Shown piece after piece: positions 28,761 through 37,266 of a stretch of 64,000 nt of DNA; within the stretch, counting starts at the first letter, position 1, and each line of letters opens with the position of its first letter. A program made the translations under genes and the position numbers. Source of the stretch: Bog-473 sp963807775 (GTDB taxonomy: Bacteria; Actinomycetota; Acidimicrobiia; Acidimicrobiales; RAAP-2); assembly GCA_963807775.1 (NCBI GenBank), contig CAWECY010000015.1, forward strand, positions 93,583 through 157,582, given 5' to 3'. The notes beneath the pieces are model-generated. The model did no database searches. It saw only the letters and a list, made by a program, of their open reading frames with translations, and was not told the DNA's origin.

Positions 28761-29919
28761 GGCAGCGCCCACCCGGGCGCCCGGCGTACCAGGCTGCGGT
28801 CGATGTCGTCGACGGTCGCCGCCCCGCACAGCGCCATGGCCCGGCGCAGCTCGAACTCGTACCAGCGCAGCAGTGCCGCCACGCCGTCCGCCCCGCCCGT
28901 GGCCAGGGCCCAGAGCGACGGGCGACCCACCAACGTGGCCCGTGCCCCCAGGGCCAGCGCCTTGACCACGTCGGGCGAGCGCCGCACCCCACCGTCGACG
29001 TACACCTCGGCCCGGCCCGCCACGGCGTCGACCACCTCCGCCAGGATGTCGGCCGTCGCCGGCGCGTCGGCCAGCTGGCGGGCCCCGTGGTTCGACACCA
29101 CCACGGCCGCAGCCCCCGCCTCCACGCAGCGCACGGCGTCGTCGGCCCGCTGCACTCCTTTCACCACGACGGGCAACGGGCTCAACCCGACCAGCCACCC
29201 GACGTCGTCGGGCGTCAACGCCGGCTCGAACTCGTGCGTCACCACGGCCATGAAACCACCCTCCCGGGCGCTCGACGTGCTGTCCCCGGCCAGGTTGGGC
29301 AGGGCCAGGTCGTCGGGCAGGTGCACGCCGAGGCGCCACTCCCGGAGGCGCAGCCCCGACACCGGTGCGTCGACCGTCAGCACCAACGCACGGTAGCCGT
29401 GCGCCGCCGCCCGGGCGACCAGCTCGGCCGTGCGGGAACGCTCCCGCAGGATGTACACCTGCATCCACCGGGGCGCGTCCCCGACGCCGCCGCCACGTCC
29501 TCCAGGGGACAGGTGGCCAGAGACGACAGGATCAGCAGCGCCCCCACCGAGGCGGCGCCGCGGGCGGTGGCCACCTCGCCCTCGGGGTGCGCCAGCCCCT
29601 GGATAGCCGTCGGCGCCACCCCCACCGGCGAGCTCACCGCCGTCCCGAGCAGGGTCGTCGCCGTCGAGACCTCGGACACCCCTGCCAGCACCCGCGGGTG
29701 CAGCTCCCAGCGCGCCCACGCCACCACGTTCCCGGCCAAGAGGCGCTCGTCGTCGGCCCCGCCGGCGTAGTAGGCGTACGCCATCTCCCCGATGGCCCGC
29801 CGCGCCTCGCGCTCGAGGTCCTCGAGGTCGAGGTCGGTCACCAGGGGCGCCGACGCCGCCCACGCCAGCTCCAGCCCGTTGGGCCCCGCACTCCCGGTCC
29901 TGGCAGGATGAGCGGGCAC
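28757..29919 (-). CDS. FMN-dependent alpha-hydroxy-acid oxidase/dehydrogenase (one frameshift)
   Basis: GTG 29919 starts a frame reading LVTDLDLEDLEREARRAIGE, YAYYAGGADDERLLAGNVVA, SPVGVAPTAIQGLAHPEGEV and LLILSSLATCPLEDVAAASG. Near 29488 the frame slips, probably one missing G. It continues APRWMQVYILRERSRTAELV, LVLTVDAPVSGLRLRE, LPVVVKGVQRADDAVRCVEA, VVSNHGARQLADAPATADIL (the SNHGxRQLD catalytic motif) and YVDGGVRRSPDVVKALALGA, to TGA 28757-28759. This is the glycolate oxidase/lactate 2-monooxygenase family, which oxidises 2-hydroxy acids with FMN. A diverged N-terminal copy lies at 33297-33502. In the ancestral layout this gene was directly divergent from the LLM operon. Confidence 0.8.
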
Positions 29920-30419
29920 GGCCGCATGGTAGGCGCCGCCCGTGCCCAGACCACAACCGACAACCCACCGCCACCCGGAGGTCCCGTGCGCTTCTCGTAT
30001 GCCGAGTCGATGACCGACCCGTCCTATTACCTGCCCCTCGCCCGGGCGGCCGAGGCGGCTGGATACGACTCCTTCGTCGTCCCCGACTCCATCGCCTACC
30101 CCGAGGTCTCCGACACCACCTACCCGTTCAACCCCGACGGCAGCCGCGAGTTCCTGGAGGACAAGCCCTTCCTCGAGCCGTTCTCGCTCATCCCGGCCAT
30201 GGGCGCCGTCACCGAGCGCATCCGCTTCGTCACCTTCGTGATCAAGCTGCCCATCCGCCAGCCCGTCCTCATCGCCAAGCAGGTCAGCTCGACCGCCGTC
30301 CTCACCGACAACCGCCTCCTCCTCGGCGTGGGCACCAGCCCGTGGCCCGAGGACTACGAGATCTGCGGCGTCCCCTGGGAACGCCGCGGCACGCGCATGG
30401 ATGAGGAGATCGCCATCAT
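29854..30419. repeat. 566-bp perfect direct repeat, left copy
   Basis: Identical base for base to 33437-34002 (offset 3,583). It spans the first codons of the hydroxyacid oxidase, the divergent promoter region and the first 145 codons of the LLM oxidoreductase. To its left the copies remain homologous but differ by substitutions and a 6-bp indel. To its right homology ends abruptly at 30420. Confidence 0.95.
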
Positions 30420-30552
30420 GCGCCCGTCGTCCACGGCCCGCCGCTCACAGCCGTGTTCGAGTGGTCCAGTGGCCACTCGACGAAGGGCTCTATGCCGGTA
30501 TTCGAACCGCCACTCGACCAGCGGGGTTCGCCCGCTGGTCAGAGGCCGATGA
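29986..30552 (+). pseudogene. Truncated LLM-class oxidoreductase (left copy)
   Basis: GTG 29986 with GGAGG four bases upstream. The first 145 codons (to DEEIAI at 30419) are identical to the complete gene at 33569. The frame then enters unrelated sequence (RPSSTARRSQ) and stops at 30552. The product would lack the C-terminal half of the TIM barrel, including part of the cofactor site, so it is not expected to be active. Its expression signals are intact. Confidence 0.85.
30516..30540 (-). terminator. Ten-base-pair hairpin at the vapC stop codon
   Basis: GACCAGCGGG (30516-30525), loop GTTCG, CCCGCTGGTC (30531-30540) form a perfect GC-rich stem overlapping the vapC TGA. There is no following T tract on the minus strand. 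It may slow ribosomes, protect the mRNA end or terminate weakly. It lies about 100 bp from the left junction of the inserted unit. Confidence 0.5.
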
Positions 30553-30934
30553 TGGGGAGGAGATCTTCGAGGCCCGCGAAGTCGTCTGGGTTACGCGTGT
30601 AGAGAGCGAGTCCGTTGGCGTGGGCGGTCGCGGCAATGAGCAAATCTGCAATGCGACGCCGGTGCGATCGACCGGAATCGGTAACGGCAGCGACCATCTG
30701 TCCGTAGCTGCGTGCGGCGGCAGCGTCGAAGACAAGCGGCTCGAAGGTGGCCTCGACCTGTTGCAAACGGATCTGACGACGAGCAGCCTCGGCCCCGGTC
30801 GAGGCCAGGTGGGGACCCGCGGCGAGCTCGGCAAGGGTGACTGTGCACACTGAGGACTCGTCGGGCAGGGCTGCAGCCACGCTCGGATCGTCCCAGTCGA
30901 TCACCACGGAGGTGTCGAGCAATCCTGCTGACAT
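30539..30934 (-). CDS. vapC: PIN-domain ribonuclease toxin, VapC family
   Basis: 131 residues. The PIN-domain acidic residues are visible: Asp7 (GLLDTSVVIDW), Glu36 (VTLAELAAG), Asp97 (RRRIADLLIAATA) and Asp117/118 in LYTRNPDDFAGLE. VapC toxins are Mg2+-dependent RNases that typically cut tRNA or rRNA. The ATG (30932-30934) directly follows the antitoxin stop codon, so translation is probably coupled. The gene is inside the 3.58-kb inserted unit, where an addiction module would favour retention of the insertion. Confidence 0.9.
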   Translation of the reverse strand: MSAGLLDTSVVIDWDDPSVAAALPDESSVCTVTLAELAAGPHLASTGAEAARRQIRLQQVEATFEPLVFDAAAARSYGQMVAAVTDSGRSHRRRIADLLIAATAHANGLALYTRNPDDFAGLEDLLPIIGL

Positions 30935-31189
30935 CTACAGTCCCTGGTCGATGACGCGATCGAGGTCGGCCCGGAACCGCCGGGGATCCACGTGTGGACC
31001 GGAAGTGGCGAGAGCCACGAGCTCCACCTTGGGAATCGCCGCGCGGCGGCTCGTTCGGATCGGCTTGAGCTCGGCGATGGGGACTCCGTTACGAGTTATG
31101 ACGAAGCTCTCGCCGGCTGCGACCGCCTCGATGACCCTGGCGTTGTCGTTTCTGAGCTCTCGTTGCGCGATGGTCTTCGGCATAGTCAT
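30935..31189 (-). CDS. vapB: Phd/VapB-type antitoxin
   Basis: 84 residues from ATG 31189 (ATG 31183 is possible). The N-terminus TIAQRELRNDNARVIEAVAA and ESFVITRNGVPIAELKPI is the Phd/YefM DNA-binding fold: strand-helix-helix followed by the TRxGxPxAxL strand. The C-terminal tail (PRRFRADLDRVIDQGL) is the toxin-wrapping region. It neutralises VapC and should repress its own operon from the palindrome at 31187-31203, which includes the start codon. It abuts vapC with zero spacing. Confidence 0.9.
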   Translation of the reverse strand: MTMPKTIAQRELRNDNARVIEAVAAGESFVITRNGVPIAELKPIRTSRRAAIPKVELVALATSGPHVDPRRFRADLDRVIDQGL

Positions 31190-31203
31190 ACTGTAGCAGT
31201 ATG
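31187..31203. promoter_or_regulatory. Palindromic operator overlapping the vapB start codon
   Basis: CATACTG (31187-31193), spacer TAG, CAGTATG (31197-31203): perfect seven-base arms. The left arm contains the complement of the vapB ATG, so repressor binding would cover the start site. This is the expected autoregulatory site of a Phd-type antitoxin. Confidence 0.65.
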
Positions 31204-31449
31204 CGCTACGTACAGCTACGCCTTGATCCCTCGACCGAACCCTCTCCGCAGATCGGCGAAGTTCGAGGGAGTGCGACTACTGCTCAATCGAAAATCCCAG
31301 ATCCGAGGGGTTGTAGGGCCTCGGCTCCGACTGCGGCTGCGGAAGCGCCGACGAATCTGAGGCGCGACTTCAGCCCGAGTCGCGGAGCGCGAACGTGGGC
31401 GGGACGCCGAGCGATCGGGGCGGCCAAAACATGACCGGCAGATCGCGAC

Positions 31450-33220
31450 GTGACCACGGTGCCCCTCGGCCGGTTCCTGGCCGCAATCGAGGACCGGATC
31501 GCCACCATGCCGGCAGGGGAACTGCGCCAGGTGGTCCTCGCCTTCGCCCAGTCGGTCGAAGCGTCGGAGCGCCCGGTGTTCCTGCAGCGGTTCGGCGCGG
31601 GACCTGCTCGACCGGTCGAGCCGATCGATGCGTTATTGGCGGACGTGGAGCTGCTCGAGGAGGAGTCGGACGCTACCGGCGAGCCGCGATGGGACGACTA
31701 CGACGACTATCACGACCGCTACGGGTGGTCCTCCGACGACGAGTTCCGCGAGCCCGACTGGACCCCGAACCTCGTGGAGTTGCTGCGCCGGACCGGTGTG
31801 GTCTTCCTCAAGGGAGATCCGTCTGCCGCCGCGGCAGGCATACGAGCGCCTCTTCACCGTGGCCGAAGGCGCCATTGAGAACGGCTGGTCGGTCGCCGTC
31901 GAGCCCGGAGACACCGATGTCATGAAGGAGGCGGCCGCCCGGTACCTGCGGGCGGTGGGCGAGTCCGGCCAGCGCGACGATCGCCCCGACCGCCTACGGC
32001 GTGCGGCGTCGCTGCTGGGTCGGGCTCTCATGGGCGACAGCGTGTCGTACGCCGCCGTGGAGGGCGCCCGGGTGGCGGCGCCGGCAGAGCGCACGATGCT
32101 GCTCGAGGACTGGGTCTCGGCGCTCGCTCCACTGGTCGAAACCGATGATCACTACTACGGCGACTGGGCGCACCGGCTCCTGCTCGAGGTGGTCGAGCAG
32201 CTGGAGGGACTGCCGGGCCTGGCGAAACTCGCCCGCAGCGGCGGGCCGCGAGCCGGGAGGAATTTCCTAGCCTGGTTCGACTCCGCTCAGCGCCAGGACG
32301 ACGACGCGATGGCCCTCATCGCCGCGGAGGAAGGGCTCCGGATCCTGGGTCGGACCGCTGAGCGGGCGGCTCTGGCCGAACGCGTGGCTGTGATGACCCA
32401 CCGCGCTGGCCGGTTCGCGGACGCGGTCACCGCCCGGGTGGAGGCCTGGAATTCCATGCCCTCTCTTGACCGTCTGCTTAAAGTCGTCGAGGCCGCCCGG
32501 CAAGCAGACGTCGAAGAGGTGACGATCAGCGCGTTGGCAAAGAGCCGTGCTGGTTCCGGGATCCCTCCACCGCTCCGAGTCGTGCTGCTTGTCCTCGGGG
32601 GCCGGCTCGATACGGCCATCAAGGAGGTGAGCCGGGAAGGCTCAGTTCCCAACGCCGACAAGCTGCATCGTGCCTCTGACGCATCGCTGGCCGCGGAGGT
32701 GCTTGTCCCGATCCTCCTCACCGCCGGTGCCGACGCCACCCGCTGTGACGGGTTCGTCGAATCCGTGATAGTCGGGCTCTTGAACCACGCCGAAGCGCTC
32801 GTCGACCGGGCCCATTTCCGCTCATCATTCGCGTATCGGTTCCCCGAGGACGACGAGACTCCCGAGTTGCTTAGCGATGCAGACCAGGAGCCGGCGCTCG
32901 GCGACCTACTGGTGAAGACGCTCGACGGCATGACGATCCCGACGGCCAAGCGGCTTCGGTACCTCAGCGCGGGGACGACGCTGGCGGCGGACGCGGTAGC
33001 CAATATCGTAGGGAACAAGGACCGACGGCGGTACTCGCAGGCGGCCGCCCTCACCGTCGCCCATGCTGAGGCGATCGCCATAACCAAGGGTCGTGCGGCC
33101 GGCGACGTCGTCGCCGAGACTGCCCAGTCTCGATACCCCCGGCACACCGCCTATCGCTCGGAGCTCAGGTCCACCCGGGCGCGGTCCCCGTTCCTCACCT
33201 CGCCGGGACGCTTCGGGTGA
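31450..33220 (+). CDS. Uncharacterised helical-repeat protein of about 590 residues (one frameshift)
   Basis: GTG 31450 reads RFLAAIEDRIATMPAGELRQ, then an acidic stretch (DDYDDYHDRYGWSSDDEFRE) and LVELLRRTGVVFLKGDPSAA. An extra G near 31838 shifts the frame, which continues AYERLFTVAEGAIENGWSVA, RYLRAVGESGQRDDRPDRLR, LLEDWVSALAPLVETDDHYY, GDWAHRLLLEVVEQLEGLPG, EGLRILGRTAERAALAERVA and LSDADQEPALGDLLVKTLDG to TGA 33218-33220. Almost all of it is predicted amphipathic helix with TPR-like helix pairs; the last 80 residues are Ala/Arg-rich. There is no signal peptide, membrane segment or nuclease motif. I do not recognise the family with certainty. It occupies the inserted unit next to vapBC, oriented away from it, with no good ribosome binding site. 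Confidence 0.6.
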
Positions 33221-33268
33221 CCGGGCACCACCTGCGCAGGGAGCCGTCCACGTGAAGGTGCTCTTTGC

Positions 33269-33295
33269 CAGGAAGGATCTTCAACGTCCTTCCTG
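33269..33295. terminator. Nine-base-pair hairpin after the helical-repeat gene
   Basis: CAGGAAGGA (33269-33277), nine-base loop, TCCTTCCTG (33287-33295). It lies 48 bp after the stop of the helical-repeat gene and just before the right-hand homology begins near 33297. Without a T tract it is a possible, not certain, terminator, and it may mark the edge of the inserted DNA. Confidence 0.45.
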
Positions 33296-33296
33296 C

Positions 33297-33502
33297 CACC
33301 GAGCCGACGCCGCCACGTTGCCCTCCAGCAGGCGCTCGTCGTCGGCACCGCCGGCGAAGTAGGCGTAGCCCATCTCCCCGATGGCCCGCCGGGCGTCGCG
33401 CTCCAGGTCGTCCAGCGACAGGTCGGTCACCAGGGGCGCCGCCCACGCCAGCTCCAGCCCGTTGGGCCCCGCACTCCCGGTCCTGGCAGGATGAGCGGGC
33501 AC
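33297..33502 (-). pseudogene. N-terminal fragment of a second alpha-hydroxy-acid oxidase gene
   Basis: From GTG 33502 the frame reads MPAHPARTGSAGPNGLELAW, LVTDLSLDDLERDARRAIGE and YAYFAGGADDERLLEGNVAA before entering the hairpin region. It is homologous to the intact gene at 28757-29919. The two differ in several residues (DLSLDD against DLDLED, YFAGG against YYAGG) and by two codons. It is therefore a diverged allele or paralogue, not a copy of the resident gene. Only about 68 codons remain. Confidence 0.85.
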
Positions 33503-34002
33503 GGCCGCATGGTAGGCGCCGCCCGTGCCCAGACCACAACCGACAACCCACCGCCACCCGGAGGTCCCGTGCGCTTCTCGTATGCCGAGTCGATGACCGA
33601 CCCGTCCTATTACCTGCCCCTCGCCCGGGCGGCCGAGGCGGCTGGATACGACTCCTTCGTCGTCCCCGACTCCATCGCCTACCCCGAGGTCTCCGACACC
33701 ACCTACCCGTTCAACCCCGACGGCAGCCGCGAGTTCCTGGAGGACAAGCCCTTCCTCGAGCCGTTCTCGCTCATCCCGGCCATGGGCGCCGTCACCGAGC
33801 GCATCCGCTTCGTCACCTTCGTGATCAAGCTGCCCATCCGCCAGCCCGTCCTCATCGCCAAGCAGGTCAGCTCGACCGCCGTCCTCACCGACAACCGCCT
33901 CCTCCTCGGCGTGGGCACCAGCCCGTGGCCCGAGGACTACGAGATCTGCGGCGTCCCCTGGGAACGCCGCGGCACGCGCATGGATGAGGAGATCGCCATC
34001 AT
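33437..34002. repeat. 566-bp perfect direct repeat, right copy
   Basis: Identical to 29854-30419 in the same orientation. On its left is the diverged oxidase fragment. On its right the LLM reading frame continues intact. Confidence 0.95.
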
Positions 34003-34444
34003 CCGCGGCCTCATGGCCGGCGGCTTCTTCGCGTTCCACGGCCAGGTCTTCGACATCCCTTCCATCAAGATCAGTCCGACGCCGAGTCGGCCCGTGCCGA
34101 TCCTGATCGGCGGCCACCACGACGCCGCCCTCAAGCGGGCCGCCGTCGACGGCGACGGCTGGTTGCATGGCGGCGGGGACCCCGAATTGCTCCCCGGCCT
34201 CCTCGATCGCCTCGCCACCCTCCGCCGCGAGCACGGCACCGAGTCCAAGCCCTTCGAGACCCACGTCATCTCCGTCGACGCCTATACCCCCGACGGCGTC
34301 AAGCGCCTCGAGGAGCTCGGCGTGACCGACGTCATCGTCGGCTTCCGCTGGCCCTACACGACCGACCAGGACACCGAGCCGCTCCAGACCAAGATCGACG
34401 CCCTCACGCGTTTCGCCGACGACGTGATCGCCAAAGTCGCCTGA
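33569..34444 (+). CDS. LLM-class (F420- or flavin-dependent) oxidoreductase
   Basis: 291 residues from GTG 33569, with GGAGG at 33560-33564. Motifs: SYYLPLARAAEAAGYDSFVV, FVTFVIKLPIRQPVLIAKQV, LLLGVGTSPWPEDYEICGVP, RRGTRMDEEIAIIRGLMAGG, RPVPILIGGHHDAALKRAAV and DGWLHGGGDPELLPGL. These belong to the luciferase-like TIM-barrel family, in which actinobacterial members commonly use F420. It is first in a tight operon with a SnoaL-like protein, a DUF35 protein and a thiolase, a set typical of steroid or branched acyl-CoA degradation. The ATG at 33509 lies in the divergent promoter and lacks family resemblance. Confidence 0.87.
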   Translation: MRFSYAESMTDPSYYLPLARAAEAAGYDSFVVPDSIAYPEVSDTTYPFNPDGSREFLEDKPFLEPFSLIPAMGAVTERIRFVTFVIKLPIRQPVLIAKQVSSTAVLTDNRLLLGVGTSPWPEDYEICGVPWERRGTRMDEEIAIIRGLMAGGFFAFHGQVFDIPSIKISPTPSRPVPILIGGHHDAALKRAAVDGDGWLHGGGDPELLPGLLDRLATLRREHGTESKPFETHVISVDAYTPDGVKRLEELGVTDVIVGFRWPYTTDQDTEPLQTKIDALTRFADDVIAKVA

Positions 34445-34498
34445 CCATCGCCCCCACCAACCACGACAACCCGCCCAACCACGACAATGGAGGACGCC

Positions 34499-34918
34499 AT
34501 GCCACACGAGGTACTCGACGCTCGCCAGCTCGGCATCCGCTCCCGGGCCGCCGTCGCCGCCGGCGACCGCGAGGGCTGGCTCGCGCTCTTCGCCGACGAT
34601 GCGGTCGTGCAGGACCCGATCGGGCCGTCACCGTTCGACCCCGACGGAACCGGTCACCGCGGCCGGGCCGCCATCGCCGCCTTCTACGACAGCGTCATCG
34701 CCAACAGCGAGGCCATCGTGTTCGAGTTCACCGAGTCCTACCTGTGCGGGGACGAGGCGGCCGAAGTGGGCATCATCCGCACCACCCTGGCCGGCGGCAC
34801 GCACCAGGCCGTCGTCAGCGGGGTGTACACCTACCGCACCGACGGCGCCGGCAAGATCGCCGCCCTGCGCACCTACTGGGAGTTCGACGCCGTCGAGCTG
34901 GTGGAGATCGGAGGCTGA
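34499..34918 (+). CDS. SnoaL/NTF2-like (ketosteroid-isomerase-like) protein
   Basis: 139 residues. ATG 34499 is favoured over ATG 34487 because the latter would be inside the GGAGG site (34490-34494). Cone-shaped NTF2-like pattern: GIRSRAAVAAGDREGWLALF, DDAVVQDPIGPSPFD, GTGHRGRAAIAAFYDSVIA, EVGIIRTTLAGGTHQAVV and LRTYWEFDAVELVE. The family includes ketosteroid isomerases and polyketide cyclases. The Asp in ADDAVVQDP is where the catalytic acid usually sits. Second gene of the LLM operon, 54 bp after it and five bases before the DUF35 start. Confidence 0.83.
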   Translation: MPHEVLDARQLGIRSRAAVAAGDREGWLALFADDAVVQDPIGPSPFDPDGTGHRGRAAIAAFYDSVIANSEAIVFEFTESYLCGDEAAEVGIIRTTLAGGTHQAVVSGVYTYRTDGAGKIAALRTYWEFDAVELVEIGG

Positions 34919-34923
34919 CCGTC

Positions 34924-35328
34924 GTGCGTGTTCTGGTCCGCGACGGCCTCTTCACTGACGCCGACCCGCCGGTCCTCCTGGCCAGTCGCTGCACCGTGTG
35001 CGGCAACGTCCTCTTCCCCCGCGCCGACTCCTGCGCCTACTGCTCGGCCGACGACCCCGAGCCGGTCGAGTTGACCGGTCCCGGAACGCTCTGGTCCTGG
35101 ACCGCGGTCACCGCGCCGCCACCCGGCTACCGAGGCGAGGTTCCCTTCGGCGTGGGCGTGGTCGAGCTGCCCGAAGGCATCCGTGTCATCACCCGCCTGA
35201 CCGCCAGCGACCCGGCCGCCCTCACGGCCGGCCAACCAATGGGCCTGCGGGTCGTGCCCCTCCACCGCGACGACGACGGCAACGACGTCGTCACCTACGC
35301 CTTCGCTCCCACCGGGGCCACCACGTGA
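34924..35328 (+). CDS. DUF35 Zn-ribbon/OB-fold protein
   Basis: 134 residues from GTG 34924. The rubredoxin-like zinc ribbon has four Cys (CTVCGNVLFPRADSCAYCS). An OB-fold follows (GPGTLWSWTAVTAPPPGYRG, PFGVGVVELPEGIRVITRLT, GQPMGLRVVPLHRDD). Such proteins associate with thiolase-like partners (SCP2 thiolase/aldolase pairs such as Ltp2 with its DUF35 partner) and supply acyl-CoA binding surface. Its TGA overlaps the thiolase GTG (35325-35328), consistent with an obligate complex. Confidence 0.9.
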   Translation: MRVLVRDGLFTDADPPVLLASRCTVCGNVLFPRADSCAYCSADDPEPVELTGPGTLWSWTAVTAPPPGYRGEVPFGVGVVELPEGIRVITRLTASDPAALTAGQPMGLRVVPLHRDDDGNDVVTYAFAPTGATT

Positions 35329-36467
35329 GCGGCGGCGTCGCCATCACCGGAGTGGGCATGCACCCCTTCGGGCGCTTCGACGGCATCTCGACGACCGACA
35401 TGGGCGTGCACGCCGTCCGCGCCGCTCTCGGCGAGGCGGGCATAGGCAAGGGCGGCTTCCAGGCTGCCTTCTGTGGCACCGCCTACGGCGGGGTGGCCAC
35501 TGGCCACAAGGTGCTGAGCCGCCTCGGCATGACGGGCATGCCCATCGTCGACGTCGAGGCCGGCTGCGCCAGCGGCGGCGCCGCCCTCATGCTGGCGGCC
35601 GGCGCCATCCGGGCCGGGCAGTACGACACCGTGCTCGTCTTCGGCACCGAGAAGATGCCCAAGGGCATGATCCGCTCCTCGTTCTTCGACCCCTGGCAGG
35701 AGGAGGCCGGCCTCGCCGCCACGCCCGCCTTCTTCGCCCTGCGGGCCCAGCGCCTCATGCAGACCTCCGGAGTCACCAAGGACCATCTGGCCCGCGTCGT
35801 CGTGAAGAACCGCCACCATGGTGTCGCCAATCCGGACGCCATGTACCAGAAGGACACATCGACCGACGAGGTGCTCGCCTCGCGTGTCGTGAGCGAGCCG
35901 CTGCACCTCTTCATGTTGTGCTCGCCCAACGAGGGCGCGGCGGCCGTGGTGCTGCGCCGCGGCGACCTGGCCTCGGACCCCTCCGCGGTCACCCTGGCCT
36001 CGGCCGTGTTGCGCTCGCACATCCCCGGCTCGGTGCTCAGCGAGTCGACCCCACTGTCCGGACTGACGGACGACACCGTGCCCGCCCCCACTGCGCTCGC
36101 CGCCACCGCGGCCTACGAGGAGGCGGGAATCGGCCCGTCCGACCTCCATGTCGTCGAGTGCCAGGACACCGACGCCGCACGCGAGCTCCTGTCCTGTGAG
36201 GAGCTCGGCCTGTGCGAGCCCGGCGGCTCGGCTGCGTTGCTCGACTCGGGCGCCACTGAGCTGGGCGGGCGCCTGCCGGTGAACCCGAGCGGCGGCCTCC
36301 TCTCCAAGGGGGAGCCTCTCGGTGCCTCTGCACTCGGCCAGGTGGTGGAGCTCGTCCGGCAGCTGCGTGGCGAGTGTGGCGTTCGTCAGGTCGAGGGCGC
36401 CCGCACCGCTCTGGCCCATACCGTCGGCCGTGGCGCCAACGCCGGCGTCGTTATCCTCACTCGCTGA
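35325..36467 (+). CDS. Thiolase-like (SCP2/lipid-transfer type) protein
   Basis: 380 residues from GTG 35325. N-terminal half: AITGVGMHPFGRFDG, then the nucleophile region VDVEAGCASGGAALMLAAGA. C-terminal half: GIGPSDLHVVECQDTDAARE (family: H/E-DCF), LPVNPSGGLLSKGEPLGASA (NPxGG...GHP-like, here GEP) and GRGANAGVVILTR. The His of GHP is replaced by Glu in KGEPLG, as in many SCP2-type thiolase/aldolases. It probably cleaves a side-chain acyl-CoA or 17-hydroxysteroid-type CoA with the DUF35 partner. Last gene of the operon. Confidence 0.88.
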   Translation: MSGGVAITGVGMHPFGRFDGISTTDMGVHAVRAALGEAGIGKGGFQAAFCGTAYGGVATGHKVLSRLGMTGMPIVDVEAGCASGGAALMLAAGAIRAGQYDTVLVFGTEKMPKGMIRSSFFDPWQEEAGLAATPAFFALRAQRLMQTSGVTKDHLARVVVKNRHHGVANPDAMYQKDTSTDEVLASRVVSEPLHLFMLCSPNEGAAAVVLRRGDLASDPSAVTLASAVLRSHIPGSVLSESTPLSGLTDDTVPAPTALAATAAYEEAGIGPSDLHVVECQDTDAARELLSCEELGLCEPGGSAALLDSGATELGGRLPVNPSGGLLSKGEPLGASALGQVVELVRQLRGECGVRQVEGARTALAHTVGRGANAGVVILTR

Positions 36468-36708
36468 TTCGTCAGTGCCCGGCGTTGGCAGCTGGCGCTT
36501 AGGTATTCAGCGAATACAGCCGCCAGGACCCAGGCAGTCCCTTCAGCTCGAACTCCCCGCACTCGGCGAATGTGTGCTCGCCTCCCAGGAGAATGTCCCG
36601 TACGGTCGATGAACGTAGACCCGACCCGGAGAGGCCTCGGGGATTTCCACCCGGCCATTATGCAGCGACTTTGCGCACCGGAACCGGCCCGAGGCCGCCG
36701 CCCAAAGG

Positions 36709-37266
36709 CTATGAGCGCCTGGTAAGCAGGGCGGTGATCCTTTCGTAGCGCGGATCCTCGTCGCCGGCGATGCGACCGACCCAACGCAGGACCTCCGCGG
36801 AACCGATGTCCGTCCCGGCGGCGAGCATCGCCTCGATGTCCACCCAGTCCCGTGGACGGTTGAAGATCACCTTACAGACGACCAGATGGTCGGCGGCCAG
36901 AATCGGGATGACCTCACCCATGAAGGGCACGGATTGCACGGCGGCCGCCATCGCGTCGTGGAAGGAGTCGTAGGAGAAGAAGAGGTCGATCGGGGTCTTC
37001 TCCCACATCACTCGGACCTGGCCGTCGCGGCGGGCAATCGTTTCGATCACAGGATCATCGGCTGGTGCGCCCAGTCGCGCGAGAGATGCGGCCACCTCAT
37101 CGAAGTATTCGACGGTGACGAAAACGTTGACGTCGATGTCGATCGTGGCGCGCGGTTCGGCGTAGTACCCGAGCGCGAGCGCGCCGCCGAACGCGTGCGG
37201 CACTCCGTCGCCCGCTAGCGCGTCCTCGACGGCCAGCACCCGGCTGGCCAGGCTCAGCGCGGCCAT
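36709..37266 (-). CDS. Nucleotidyltransferase (MNT/AbiEii-like) of an HTH-NTase pair
   Basis: 185 residues. The polymerase-beta nucleotidyltransferase signature is seen as HAFGGALALGYYAEPR (Gly27-Gly28), then TIDIDVNVFV with Asp43 and Asp45. A later segment reads IPILAADHLVVCKVIFNRPR and DWVDIEAML. The frame overlaps the upstream XRE gene by 13 bp. Small XRE-NTase bicistrons behave as toxin-antitoxin or abortive-infection modules, in which the NTase modifies tRNA or protein. That assignment is inference from gene arrangement. About 240 bp downstream to the thiolase gene appear empty. Confidence 0.75.
   Translation of the reverse strand: MAALSLASRVLAVEDALAGDGVPHAFGGALALGYYAEPRATIDIDVNVFVTVEYFDEVAASLARLGAPADDPVIETIARRDGQVRVMWEKTPIDLFFSYDSFHDAMAAAVQSVPFMGEVIPILAADHLVVCKVIFNRPRDWVDIEAMLAAGTDIGSAEVLRWVGRIAGDEDPRYERITALLTRRS

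Noticed and set aside
27057..29396. 779-residue plus-strand frame
   Set aside because: Exact antisense of the acyl-CoA synthetase and oxidase genes, rich in Gly/Arg/His with no domain.
30480..30515. tRNA T-loop-like GGTTCGAATACC on the minus strand near the left junction
   Set aside because: The flanking bases do not form the 5-bp T-stem, and no acceptor or anticodon stem is found, so no tRNA or tRNA-derived att site can be claimed.
33491..33568. ATG at 33509 as the LLM oxidoreductase start
   Set aside because: It lies in the divergent promoter region, has no ribosome binding site and adds residues unlike the family; GTG 33569 has GGAGG at the right distance.
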